This document shows positions 1 to 10,959 of a stretch of 64,000 nt of DNA, piece after piece. The DNA comes from Haemonchus contortus. Taxonomy: Eukaryota; Nematoda; Chromadorea; Rhabditida; Trichostrongylidae. Position 1 is the first letter of the stretch. Each line of letters begins with the position of its first letter. The position numbers were made by a program, and so were the translations under genes. The stretch lies in assembly GCA_000469685.2 (NCBI GenBank), contig LS997566.1:6678491-6742490 (forward strand), read 5' to 3'. The notes under the pieces are model-generated. The model was not told where the DNA came from and did not search any database. It saw only the letters and a list, made by a program, of their open reading frames with translations.

Positions 1-344
1 TTGATTAGGTAGGGGATTGTAGCAGAACATTGTGCTACAACGTACGGCCCCCGTCGCATGTAGCGGGCAGTACAGGAGTAGAATTTGAGTTGAGGGCGCA
101 TGACAACGGTAATTGCCCCGAATGCTCCTGTAGGCCCACCGTTTTAGTTCGTCAATCTCATTCTTGTTCCGGAGCCCCACGTTCGATCCACATTTTACCG
201 ATCGTCTCTAAGGTCCTTAGCCGAATGGCCGAGCTGTTTTTGCGCTAATTACCAGAGGGAAATTGAAACTTCGAGACGCGATTTGGTTGTTGCCGCGGAA
301 CCACTGAGCCACTGTGCTTGCGTGCCTGCCTTTCAAGGGTGATT

Positions 345-543
345 CATTGCCCCTCCGCATGCGACTTCCATTCAAAACCGTGGAACATTTCGTATGTGTA
401 CGTAGCCTGTACAACGACGGTACCCAGACGATACATGGATAAGCGCTTTCATCTTTCAAGACGGGCCTGATACCAGATAGGCGACTACGGAGGAGTGGAA
501 TGCCTAGTTGGCCTAACGAGTACGATCCAGACTCTGATCTGGG
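345..543 (-). repeat. SINE-like repeat copy (family 1), antisense
   Basis: Read on the minus strand, this segment follows the order of the family 1 repeat best seen at 54095-54345. A head-side block resembling the 'cctccgg...ggtaccagactcgtc' core is followed by a block around TACAACGACG and a tail that is the complement of CATGCGACTTCCATTC. It lies just upstream of the first recognised exon of the spermidine-synthase-like gene. Confidence 0.6.
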
Positions 544-798
544 CCCATAAGTGTGTTACGGTGCAAAATGGCTTTTTAATTTCTTTTCTCCTCCATGGCA
601 GAATACTAATGATCCCACCTTTAGGCAAAGAACGTGGCAATCGAAAATGGCATCATTCCTATTCAGATCTCTGCTGACACATTTTGAAAAATACTTTCAA
701 AGGAAAGATCTGTTAGCGCTCCGGACATCAATGGCTCATCTCAGAATTGCGCTCATACTCTGCAAACATTTAATCAGCTCTCGGACTTTCCTTTGCAG

Positions 799-976
799 AT
801 TCTTCTGCTTCGTATTCGTATTGATTCTAGTAAGTTCTCGTTATTTCATAGAGGTATTTCATCGTTTTACTTCGATTGTAACTTTTGGAAGTGTTTGATT
901 TGCTTCCTTCTTTATTACTTTGTGATTTTCAGATCTACATGTACACCTATGACCCATGTACAAATCTGGGCAAAAG
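799..976 (+). CDS. 5' exons of the spermidine-synthase-like gene: hydrophobic N-terminal segment
   Basis: Exon 799-829 has a strong acceptor (CTTTGCAG) and donor (GTAAGTT). Exon 933-976 follows a GATTTTCAG acceptor and ends at a GTGTGT donor. Only one frame passes through both exons. It reads FFCFVFVLIL then IYMYTYDPCTNLGK, a hydrophobic stretch suited to a signal anchor or signal peptide, and then joins the 2327 exon in phase. The initiating ATG must lie further upstream, in an exon ending with two bases of a split codon, and I could not place it. A secreted or membrane-anchored product is inference. Confidence 0.5.
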
Positions 977-3900
977 GTGTGTTTTTTTTTATCTCGAATG
1001 GAGGTCTCTCAACGCTAGAGTGGGCGATTATTCCCTTCTAGAGTATCGGGTTACTGTAACGAACCTTAATAAAGCGATCAATCCGCGGTCATGGCAGAAT
1101 GAGCAATCGACAAAACATTCTGCTCGAAAACCTTTCGAATGCAGTTCCGGTTTAATAAGTACCCACTCCAAGGGGAATGAAGATTAAAAAGTGTTAAGCT
1201 TCAAAAAGGTAGCAAATAAGGGATTGTACGAGTTTACCCTCTGCAACGGATTGGATGCTCCTACATGAGGTACTATTCGTCGCGTCCTATCGCTTCATTG
1301 CGGATCGTGCAGTCTCAACAAGGCCGACATGACCTGGTCTTTTTGGGTTTGTACGTTGGCCGAACTGCTTTGAAGTCCTCATTACTCCCTGTCTACACCG
1401 TATTTCGGCCGGACAACGTCCCATGTGCTATTCTTGAGGGCTACAGGTTCGTCTTAGGAAACGTTTCAGAACCATTTTGATCGTGAACTCTGCCTTTGAA
1501 AGGAGTTGCTTTGCCTCAATTTTTGGCTTGTTTGGCGTGATAGGAGTTGTTTCGTCCCAGGTTTCGGCTTGTTTGGTTTATTGATGCTACGATGGAAAAG
1601 GGGATATCCACATTCTACCATAGAATGATTTAAAAGGCATTGCCCTAGGTTTCATCTTAACTTCGCTGAAGTCGTGAATGGTATTATTGAATGAACAAAC
1701 GCTCATCTGATACATTGTTTTTGCGTCCTGCATTATAAAGTATCTGAATTTTTCTCGAATCGGATCGAAGGTGCGACTCAGAAAACCCAGGTTCATACTA
1801 ACTACTTGCCTATATGTATTACCATATAGCGATTGATCGATTGATTGATTCACAGAAACGACGATAGCTTCCAATGCATCTTTTCACTCCACTTTTGGTG
1901 CTCGGTTGGCAGTGCTATTAGCCCACTACGCAGATGTCGGTTCTGCTACCTGAACAAAAGAATTTGTTCAAAAAATTCTAATTACTTCAACTATTAGCGG
2001 TGAACTGCTTCCCTTTAAATAGGTCCAACAAGTACTACGTAAGCTAACCCTATTTCTGGAATGCGCCACAGCATTCGAAACTCGTTGTAACATTTAAAAT
2101 GCGCAACAAACTTATACATTGAGTTGCGATGGTCAGCTAATGTGCAAGTCAGTAATCCTCCCAGACGAGGCTGGCAATCAGCCAACAATCAGTAATAGGA
2201 ATATTTAGCTGAGTCAGGGCGGAACCGGTACGGGATTTAAACCCAGTAACATACTTGGTCGCTCTTCCTCCTATTGCGACTTCAATTGATTAAGAAAGAC
2301 TCACTTCACTGTTATCTCGATTTCAGAAAGATCCAAGTTGATAGGATGTGTCCCAAGAACTCCGATAAGTGTTACAATGTGCAATTAGGAAAGATGACAT
2401 TGAGGTGGGTTGATTACCTTCATTTTACACTCACTGTTCACATACTTTCTAGTTCTAGCAAAAGGCATAGCTTACGGTGAATTGGGATTATCCGGTATAA
2501 GGCGAGTAATGGAAGTGATAGTCCAGATTAGTGAGAAAGTAGCGAAGAAAACGCGGAAATCGGCCGCATTTGGAGCAACATGAGGCTTTAAGCAAGAAGT
2601 CAAAAGGGGCTGGACGAGAATGTGACGAAAACGTTGCATGGAAGTGGCATTTGAGGGAGCTGTCCGAATGTGCGTCCCATCGGGCACAGCCGACTACAGT
2701 AAGCCAGCTGCCTGCGTGCAGCGTGTGGGTCCCGGTGCAAATGGCGCAATCCTTACAACCACTGTAATGCCATGAGAGCTCGCCCACCTCTGAGTGTGTA
2801 GGTCGGTGCAGCTGGTTTTAGAGCCCTGTTGACGACTTATATAGGCCGTTTTTCGACCGGCTGCTATCCTTCTGCTATCCGTGAGGGTCTATTCCAAGAA
2901 CAGTCGTAGGAATCAATTTTTTTTGGTGAACTGTGCCTTTAATATTCTCACTCATAAGTGAAATGTCAAAAATGAATGTCAGTGGAACTTGTCGAACATT
3001 TGATACCTTATGAGAGCATTATTCAGAAGCAATGAATATTTATTCCTAAGAACACATCTTAATTTTGTAGGAAAAAAGAAGTATTTGTTCGCTTCATGGT
3101 TTACGATGATCGCGCTTTTGGTGACGAGACGGGCGTTGCACTTCGGCCACCTGAAGGTGAGGTTAGATGTCTAAATGTAACGTCAAAATGCTTTATTTGT
3201 CGTACATACAGGCTAACTTTTTGGAAAAAAATGGCGTTACAGAAAATACAATAGGTAAAGTGTTTGGGCGTTGATCAGTCCTGTTTGTGGGACGCGCCCT
3301 CGCATTCGACTCCCATTCAAAATCTTAGTGATTCCTACCAGACGGATTTTTTACCAGCTAACCTACCCCGTAGGAATGGAAGGCGTGCTCGTCCTAGGCG
3401 GATATTGATCCGGGATCCGGACCAGTGAGCGAGTGTGTATGAAGTGCGCCGCTTGCCATTGCACCATTTCCGCAAAAATACAACAGCTGCATATTTCTGA
3501 CCTCCTATAAAATCAAACATGCCTTTTGATCGTCATGATCCTCTTAGGACAAACTGTTTACATCGAAAAGTGTAATTACAAGGTTTCCAAGTCTACATCT
3601 CCATTTGCGAGTCGCCCACTCTCCTTCTATGGATACAGTCTTCAATAAAATTGGTTTGTGAAAATTTTTTCGAGATGGGGCGATCGGCAACTTCGGTAAC
3701 CACACTCGAAGTCGGTTTTTAAAGGGGTTGAGCATTTTAAATAACAGTTCGTCGACCTTATTCCTGACCCTTAGGAATTGAAGACCTTAGCGACGCAAAT
3801 GCACACGCCCAAAATCTCGCCCAGACACCCCTTTAGTCGCCCTAATCTCGTACAGCCACAAAACCAAATAATTTCTCGAGAGCTTATAATTCGCAAAATC

Positions 3901-6504
3901 GGTGGATTTCTCATGTTCCGGTTTTTTCAGCTAACCTAATAGGGAATATAAATCTTGAATTAGAAGCGTTTAGCATTTTGTGTTCTGCCAATTTCAGGTG
4001 GAAAGGAATCTAGCGGAAGGTTTCGATGTAGTGACATCCAAAAATGGCCGGCTGACCATACTACTCTCACGAGTTCTCACGTAAGTGTCAATTCCATCAT
4101 TGCTATTGTAACTAAAGGTCTTTCGAATCTCTTGCATGGCTAGATGGCATTTTAACAGTTCTCTTAACTTTACTACTACAATCCTTGGCTTGTCTTCAGA
4201 CGGCGTAATGTTCAGGTGGCTTCGATGATCGCCTCAACGTTTCTCTTGGGTTCACTTTCTCTGGAAGAAATGGGCGTGGGTAAACAAGTACTCGAGATAG
4301 GACTTGGAGGTGGAAGTTTCGATATGGGTTTACATAAAATGAAACCTCATGTAAGAACTGATACTTTTCTGAATTCAATTTATTATTACAAAGCTGGCTA
4401 CTGCTGAATCTTCCTGTAATTGAGGATATCTTGTGGGAAGCCTCTTTCGAGCTTACATCACTTTTAGTGAACTTTCATTTCAGGTTAATATTACTGTTGT
4501 TGAAATAGAACCAGTAGTGGCGAAATTAGCGTACAAATGGTTTGGAGTGGTCAATTCGGAAACTCATCATACAATTTTGCAGGATGGAAAAGAATTTCTA
4601 GAACAAGCATATAATCAAGGTGACGAATTTCTTTGGATATATGAGCTCAACTTTCACAAGCCTTCGTAGTATTTTGATTTCTTCAACGAAAAATATAACA
4701 ATGAGAGTAATTATATGCATTCCCTGTAGCCCAGTTGATCATCGATTCACAGAAGCCAACAACGTCTCCATTGAATTCATGTAGTCTAGTAGACTATCCT
4801 AGCTGGAGGGGCTCAAAACATATCATAAATCCTTTTGTTCAGTTGTCTTGAAATACTTGCTGCTTTTATAGTCCACGATTTGGCCCGCGAGCGAGTGATC
4901 GAGCGATTGGGGCGGCGCTTGGCCCTTGTTTACAACTGAATCTTAGTCGTTACCGCGGGCAAGCGCTCTCCCAATCGCTCGATCGGTCGCTCGCTCGTGG
5001 GCCAAATCGTGGACTATGAAAGCAGCCACTGAAATTTCAGGTCCATTTACGGCGGTACAAAACAGAGCGCCTAGCCTTCCAGTTTGTCAAAGAAATAACT
5101 CTTGCCAGCCAATGAAAGGTATTCGATGTTTTAACGTGCCTAGGCAGAAAATTCGATGTTGTGGCTATCGACGCATGCGGTTCATACTTTGCGCCAATGA
5201 TATGTCCTTGTGAACCCTTCCAGGATCCAATAATTCTGGAAAAGATCCAAAAAATGCTGACGGGAACAGGTCTGATCAGAGCTTTATATTTAATGCAGTC
5301 TCGAAATATTTTCAGAGCTTTTCCTTATTGAAGTTAATTCTTCTGCCGTTCGAGGTATGTACGTGGAATTCTTGTTGAAATAACGTTGGCCGTTAATTTA
5401 ATAAAGAGTTTCACCTACAGACCTCAAAGTGCACAAGAATTTCAATAACGAAAAAGGAATGCTGAGGTTACAACAAGAGAGAAGTTGGAAACTTTTTTTA
5501 GAGCTGTTTAGGGTCACTACTTGTGAACATAGCATCGGCGAACCTCACAGAAATCGGCAATTACAAATGGAAAAAGGTATTTTTGTTAATGATTCAACAC
5601 CTGTAATCTTTCTTTATCTGCTCCCACGCTGGGAGATTGTGGAGATTGCTGCGTTTGGCTACCCTTCACTCATCCCCTCCCCCTCCCCTCTCTCCCTCCC
5701 AAATAGAGCTGACCATCTGACCATTAGAACCCTGTAGACAAACCGTACCGGAGCTAAAAATGGAAAAAACGACAAGTGTCGGGGTGATGTGGGGAACTTC
5801 ATGTAGTAGAGAACATCGTTCACCAAGTGCTAGCAAAATGCGGACGATAAGCAAAGCGAACAAATATTGAGATTTTGGTGCAACTTGCGCTGAACCTCCA
5901 TCGCCGACCCATCCGACCATGCCAAGGTAGGATTTGAAATAATAATTGATAGTTCTAAGTATCGAGGCCCTGCGAAGCTGCTGCTGAGAGAATACGTGGA
6001 CCAGCCTAGGGGCAAAGACGGGTTACCCAGTGCGGGCGTAAAAGTAGTTTCACCCACGCACTCACTATAGATTATAATAAGCCATCGAGCTCGCGAGCTG
6101 CGGGCTTCCGACACCAGCCCACCCTGTATTCCCAAGCAGGCGATCCTTGCGATTCGCGACGGAGACGGTGCCTCGCTATGAGGGTTGCTACAAGGTATTG
6201 AACTGACCTCTTTAACTATATCTTCATCCGATTTTAATTTATCATCATTCAACGGAATTTTCGGAAAAACCTGATTCTTGAAAATGGGAGGTTTATCTCC
6301 ACACTGGGTGTTTTCGCCTACCTTAATAGGGTGGTATCCTACGGCCAGAATTTTTTTGCAATTTTTGCGGTCAAGGAATGTAAAATCAAATCAAGATCGG
6401 TATTTTGTTAACCTTTTATTCATTATTTTTCAAAAAATTTTGTTGCAGTTTCTCCAAACGGTCAAATCCCTCTTCCCGGTATGTCTACATATAACCCTCC
6501 GTGA
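799..6504 (+). CDS. Spermidine/spermine synthase-like (Rossmann methyltransferase fold) protein, multi-exon
   Basis: I chained exons 799-829, 933-976, 2327-2404, 3071-3156, 3998-4080, 4216-4350, 4484-4619, 5144-5269, 5316-5354, 5421-5576 and 6449-6504. All eleven join with matching intron phase and give about 322 residues ending in TGA, close to the usual size of spermidine synthases. The SAM-type nucleotide-binding motif VLEIGLGGGS lies at 4288-4317. The acidic end of strand beta-2 (VVEIEP) is at 4496-4513, a DGKEFL motif starts at 4583, and the beta-4 motif FDVVAIDAC is at 5152-5178. This layout matches a nematode-expanded spermine-synthase-domain family. The Asp-Ser-x-Asp-Pro type polyamine-site motif of true aminopropyltransferases is absent: IDAC is followed by a CPCEPF stretch. 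Polyamine synthesis is therefore doubtful, and a methyltransferase-like or non-catalytic role is possible. The start codon was not found. The acceptor at 5143 (CTAG) and the last two exons are the weakest parts of the model. Confidence 0.85.
1468..1500 (+). repeat. Solo terminal segment of the TIR element (family 2)
   Basis: The sequence CAGAACCATTTTGATCGTGAACT plus CTGCCTTTGAAA matches the right terminal inverted repeat of the element at 7672-8160. The element body is not recognisable upstream. It lies in the intron 977-2326. Confidence 0.45.
1587..1874 (-). other. Uncharacterised 95-codon open frame inside an intron (unsupported as a gene)
   Basis: The minus-strand frame 1587-1874 is open for 95 codons with unremarkable codon use but has no recognised motif or flanking splice signals. 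It lies antisense within intron 977-2326. A short GATT-type microsatellite (about 1829-1850) falls in its first codons. I regard it as probably fortuitous. Confidence 0.1.
2058..2278 (-). repeat. SINE-like repeat copy (family 1), antisense, intronic
   Basis: On the minus strand the head has a tRNA B-box-like stretch (GGGTTTAAATCCCG). It is followed by the family core (complement of CCTCCCAGACGAGGCTGG) and the tail (complement of GGAATGCGCCACAGCATTCG). It ends about 50 bases before exon 2327, antisense to the host gene. Confidence 0.65.
2815..2945 (+). repeat. Truncated right end of the TIR element (family 2)
   Basis: The block GAGCCCT...TATATAGGCCGTTTTTCGACC is the counterpart of the interior of the 7.7 kb element. 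The segment ends with GGTGAACTGTGCCTTTAA, the family terminus. It lies in intron 2405-3070 of the spermidine-synthase-like gene. Confidence 0.55.
3266..3478 (-). repeat. SINE-like repeat copy (family 1) with tRNA-like head, antisense, intronic
   Basis: Read on the minus strand, it begins with an A-box-like TGGTGCAATGGCAAGCGG. About 40 bases later comes a B-box-like GGATCCCGGATCAATATCC. The family core follows, and then the tail GAATGGGAGTCGAATGCG. This spacing and order suggest a tRNA-derived SINE. It sits in intron 3157-3997. Confidence 0.65.
4859..5026. repeat. 168-bp foldback (long inverted repeat) in an intron
   Basis: The left arm starts GCTGCTTTTATAGTCCACGA and the right arm ends with its near-perfect complement, TCGTGGACTATGAAAGCAGC. 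Complementarity continues inward through GGCCCGCGAGCGAG / CGCTCGCTCGTGGGCC and GCGATTGGG / CCCAATCGC to a short, imperfect centre. The arms are much more GC-rich than the surrounding intron (4620-5143). No ORF or target-site duplication is evident. A MITE-like or foldback transposon is the simplest reading. An RNA hairpin in the pre-mRNA is also possible. Confidence 0.85.
6449..6504 (+). CDS. Probable terminal exon of the spermidine-synthase-like gene
   Basis: A good acceptor (TTTTGTTGCAG) is followed by 56 bases. In the phase left by the donor at 5577 these encode V-S-P-N-G-Q-I-P-L-P-G and a short tail, then TGA. An alternative frame through the same exon (FLQTVKSLFPVCLHITL) stays open to a GTAAGT donor at about 6508. 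That frame would need a different upstream exon. No clear AATAAA follows within 300 bases, so the 3' end is tentative. Confidence 0.35.
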
Positions 6505-7671
6505 TATTGTAAGTCTAGGAAGGATATGTTTTTATAATGGACCGTTATTAAAATTACTGTGGTCTATTTTGTATATTCGCTCACATAATATTTTGATGCA
6601 CCATTACCTGAGGCACCCACCACAACGCTCGCCTACATATGTATATGGCGTTCATCAACTTATTAAGGATGGGAAGAGCTCGGATAACCCCATCCAGCAG
6701 ACTTATGGATTTTCATGAACAAACTAAAAGTGTAGCGAGGCAAGATTCTTGGGTTCCTTTCTGTATCGTCCTTCACTGTTTCTCGATACTTTGTCGTAAG
6801 AGGACCAACTTCTTCTTAATCGAGACTTCCTTACAAAGAAAGGAACCCGTTTTCAGAATGCGCCTTCCATTCTACCCTTTTTCGGAACCCATAGGCGTTT
6901 GGGTGTGTATGTATTTCAAACCAACGCGAAGGGGTGAAAGGCTATGTTGAACTGGGCGAGTATTGATTCGAAAATTATCGTCGGCCTTGTATGCGATAGA
7001 GCGCCAAACGCCATCAGTTCGTGTCCGTGGGTAATTAAATTACAAAAATAGAGGTCAAATTAAACAAAGTAGAAAAATACAGTCGCCACTCAACTCATAT
7101 TCATTCGATTCCTACAAGAATGAATGTATGTAATAAGTTGTCAAACTGAATAGAAAATAATGATGAAAATGGAAATAGAAACTATTTGCCAAAAAAAATC
7201 TGATTCTCCTTTTTTTCTTTTTTTTTCTTCTGAATTTAAATCACTATATGTATTTAATTCAGTTCAATGTTGTGGTTGCCTGTACAAAGTCGTCAATGGC
7301 ACATATTCCTGATCTCACTTTATACCTTGACGATCGTTTCGAGACGATCATGTCGACTCTTAATCTGAAATATATTCTTGACAGTGCTTACATTACAAGT
7401 TTACATGCAAAATAAAATGTAATAGTGATTAGGGCCTGACTCTCACGCCTTTTGTTGTATGAACAAATCGCAACTGAACCTGCTCAATTGTATTTTTCCA
7501 GTAATGAATAGCAATGTTTATAAGGAATGGAGTGAACTTTCTCACACAATAAACTGAATTTCTTTGCCTGTTTCTACCAAATAAGGACAGTATTTACATG
7601 CATGACGCACAAGTTATTCTGCCTTCCCTTCTTTACTTACTGAACACCATAATGACCTAGTAGCCGTTTCC
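6505..7671. other. Non-coding stretch after the first gene
   Basis: AT-rich sequence with poly-T runs near 7200-7230. A short fragment at 6842-6960 (CAGAATGCGCC then CCATAGGCGTTTGGGTG) resembles the tail of the SINE-like family and recurs at 20648-20715. I see no gene. Confidence 0.4.
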
Positions 7672-8160
7672 CTTAAGGGCAAAGTTAACGATAAATTTGA
7701 AGTACCCGTTTTACTCGAAAGCAGGAGTATATATTGGTAATTGTTCATCGGCAGTGAAGAAAGCGAGAGAATTCGAAGATTTCGAGACAAATACGGCTTT
7801 TCAAAAGCACGGAAAATAGAGGTTAGACGAGATTGCCATGACGGAAACAACAGGGGGCATTCGGACGAGATTTCAGTTATTGCAATTGCACAAAGAGCTG
7901 ACGACATCAAGCCAGGACTGTACAAAACTGTCTTTCACTGTTGTTATGGGCCATGACAAGTTGTTCGAACGTCCTACATAGGTGCCCTTGCCGGTGAAAC
8001 TCGTCCGGGGATACACATGGGCCAATATTCGAGCCTTTATAACTCCCAAACCAGGCCCTTTTCCGACCTAATAATACCAAATATGGTATACGCGGGAGCC
8101 TCGAATTCGTCCTGTCGGGGAATCTCAGGAACCATTTTTATCGTGAACTGTGCCTTTGAT
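7672..8160 (+). mobile_element. ~490-bp element with terminal inverted repeats (family 2, copy A), non-autonomous
   Basis: The left end reads TTAAGGGCAAAGTTAACGAT. The right end reads ATCGTGAACTGTGCCTTTGA and is its imperfect inverse over about 22 bases. The interior recurs in inverted orientation at 17345-17813, including CGCGTATACC, CAATTGCACAAAGAGCTGA and the block around GACAAGTTGTTCGAA. Open frames across it (for example 7741-7956) have no transposase motif, so I read it as a non-autonomous DNA transposon or MITE-like element. Confidence 0.7.
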
Positions 8161-10690
8161 CAACACGTACTTCCCTAAGAGCTCGAATTCAGCCTCTGAA
8201 GCCCATCGGAACATGTGCAGAGTATTTATCTGTAGAACCAAGAAGGTTGACGATAATCCTCAAACTGGTCAGCAGGCCGCGATATCATAGGATGGATGGA
8301 TGGATCTTGAAGTAATCTCTGCAATCTTATGCCAGTGCAAAAAACAGCGTCGTTTTATAATAATTTTTGAAACCCCCCAGAACATTACCGGAAAAATGCT
8401 GCACTAGGAACTCCCCTGGTACACCCCTTCAGTTTCACTGGTACTTCGAGGTTTTTCTCATGCTAGAGGTTGATGCTCAGAAGAATATTCTTTGTGCTGA
8501 GAACTGGAACAATGGGAACGTCGTGCTGACGTCTTGCCGTTGAAGTGGAAACACGTGTAGCCTTTTTATCAAGTTTCTATCTTTGGTCAGAAGAACCTTG
8601 CCAACGGCTCTGTTCCATTCCAAGAATATTTCTGCAAGCGGAGTTCTAGAGAATTTGATAAACCACGGCGAGGCAATCGTCTCGTAGAATTATTCAAAGT
8701 GGCCGTTTGGACTTCCTTCCGTGCTGCTTGATCACCCAAAAAAAAACGCTTCCCCCTCGTTCACATCATCTTTAGCCCTTTTGAGTCTCTGAGTCCAAAA
8801 TCCCAAGTGGTCATCAAACAGCTCCAGAATCATCCCGTAACTATTACCGAAGCGATTTTGTTCGATATAGATGCTCTTTTATGCAGGAGTGATCTGGTCA
8901 CTGCCAAGCCCTCCCCCGCGAGTCGCTCGACTTATCCTTCACTACTCTACCCCTCATCGTACGGATTAGGGCGTCTGATGTATGTGGGAGAGCAGATGAT
9001 AGCCTATTATGGCAGAATGCAATTACTCGGAGGTTTTCAGCATTCTCGGATTTCAGGGCATCCTACTATAGAGTACAAGAATCTCATGAAAACGTGCCCT
9101 CATCCATCAAAAATAGGGCTGAAACAAGATCGAATAACAAAAATAGGAAGCACTGAGTCATAATGCAGCTGAATCCTTCGAATTGTAGAAAAAGGTGGAT
9201 AGGCCTCTAGAAAGCTTTCTATTCCAAGGTGGAACTCAAACACAAGAACATCTGAGTGAAATCTTGGGCTGTGGGTGACTTGATCTTGGATGGGTCTGCT
9301 TAGCTACTGCTAACGTTGCAGCGTGATTCGGCTTCATTAGGGTGGGTTTCGGTTGCAAGGGGTAATTTGACACGCGTCATCTGAGCAACCACTTGTTGAC
9401 TAGTAAACGGACTCAACAGCATTCTTTAGACCTCGCCCGCCGCCTCCTCAAAGTCCAACCCGTTCCCCGTACACCCCGTTCTCCATGTCATGACTACAAG
9501 GGACGCACATGTCTTGGAAATACGATCTCTGGGCAGCGTCTTGTTCCTTCTTGTAAAGATATACGTACGTCCGTCTCGCGTCAACTTCGGTCTGGGCTGT
9601 TTATCTAGTCGCAACATTCGGGGACACTTTAGCTGAAACGTTCAGCCTCACCAAGTCGAGAATGGGAGCTTTCATTTCATGATAGATCTCTCTGATAACC
9701 CGCTGTCTCTATATCTTCACTTTGCCCTTTACATTTTATATAATTGATTTTTTCTATATAGTTCGTAAAAGGGCATACCGCTTTGATGACGTATGGCCAG
9801 CATATCTGAAGTGTGACGAGAGCTATTGCAAATAGTAAACCTCGGTGGGCTGGCTGTTCTTTCTCATCGTTTCCGCTTCATTTCGTTATGATGATGAAAA
9901 TGCTTGCCAGTTCAACAGTCACTCGATCCTGGAGCCACGAGAAATCTCTTCGTGGGTCTAGGATCCTTGCCTGGTGCCATTTATTAACGACTTTATACTA
10001 ACGTCAGAAGTACAATGGGTCTATGTGACCTGCTCCTTCCAACTGCAATAAAGGAACTGATTTGCGCTCAATGTGTTTGTTCAAACTGAAACTGTTTGCC
10101 GTACTCGCTGGAAGTAGCCTAGAGGGTTCAGCACTTTCCATCTTTTCTCTTCTATTAAACTGTCGCTCTGATGGGATTCCCAGAGCTCACGGAGTCGCCT
10201 AGTCTTGCTTCCTGTTGAGCCCTCATTTGTGTCCTCGATTATTTTTGGTCACTTTCCTTCCTGCTTGTCTGCTCTTAGATGCTTCAATTATTCGGAACAA
10301 CAAGAATCAGCGCTTCTCCTGCCAGATGGCTTCCATGCTTTTGGCGGGAGAAGCTCGCAACGTGTAAAATCGCTGACCTACCTTTTTGTAGTTGTAGTCG
10401 TAGTGAAACCCAAACTCATTTCCTGCACTGTGTGGTCTGACCCTCCCACGCCTCTTTCCCTGTTAGAGAAATAATCCTGTTCTTTGAGACTCTACGTAAA
10501 TGATCTCGATGACCACAATTCCTCTGAACCTTTGCGATTTTTGGTGCATTAGGCTTCTCAGTATCGCCGGCACCTGTTCTGCGCTGCACTGAGAGAAATT
10601 AAATTTAACTTGGCTGGCTGCGCTAGTAGCTAAATCTCCACTACGAAGTTGTCTTTCTCGGAAATGAGCTCGCTCGGTCCAGCGTATCTA
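8161..10690. other. Stretch with no recognisable gene
   Basis: It contains a short GGAT run near 8291-8306 and open frames at 8807-9163 (118 codons) and 9393-9608. None has a recognisable motif or a convincing splice context. Confidence 0.35.
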
Positions 10691-10693
10691 TTA

Positions 10694-10951
10694 TCCTGCA
10701 GATTCAGTCTTCATTTTAGGAATAATGCAAAGTTCCTCATGATTACCGCAATCTGGAAGATTCTTTTTCATTTTCTCTCGAGGATTAGCCAAAAAGAGTG
10801 ATAACGTTGCAGGTTGACCATGATGAGGTGATAAGTCTTTCTGCAGGGGAACCGAAAGAGCAGTTTCTAAGAAACTGCCTTGATTTGAGTTGTAATAGAA
10901 TAAAACAAACTTTCCTTCCCAATTAGCGTGTTTCACGTCTTCGGAGAGCAA
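10694..10951 (-). CDS. Exon-like segment, faint histidine-acid-phosphatase C-terminal resemblance
   Basis: The minus-strand frame encodes about 86 residues with natural codon use and ends in TAA. It contains WEGKFVLFYYNS and, near the end, a Cys-bounded LPDCGNHEELCIIPKMKT. The C-terminal region of nematode histidine acid phosphatases has a similar arrangement: a hydrophobic strand, then Gly-Cys...Glu-Phe-Cys-Pro-Leu. The middle (about 30 residues) does not fit and could be a retained intron. No upstream exons with the RHGxRxP active site were found between 10960 and 13000. This may be a gene fragment, a pseudogene or coincidence. Confidence 0.25.
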
Positions 10952-10959
10952 TCACAGTT

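Noticed and set aside
4196..4215. Alternative acceptor at 4200 giving a different reading of exon 3998-4080
   Set aside because: That reading (VERNLAEGF...) needs an extra exon to fix phase with 3071-3156. Using the TTCAG at 4211-4215 keeps all phases consistent and gives the expected His-Val-Ala-Ser-Met-Ile start of the fold.
5830..6252. 140-codon minus-strand frame
   Set aside because: It lies antisense inside the intron between the last two exons of the first gene and has low-complexity Ser-rich composition without motifs.
7614..7956. Open frames on both strands at 7.6-7.95 kb
   Set aside because: They fall inside the TIR element, and the same words recur in inverted orientation at 17.5-17.8 kb. 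Not a host gene.
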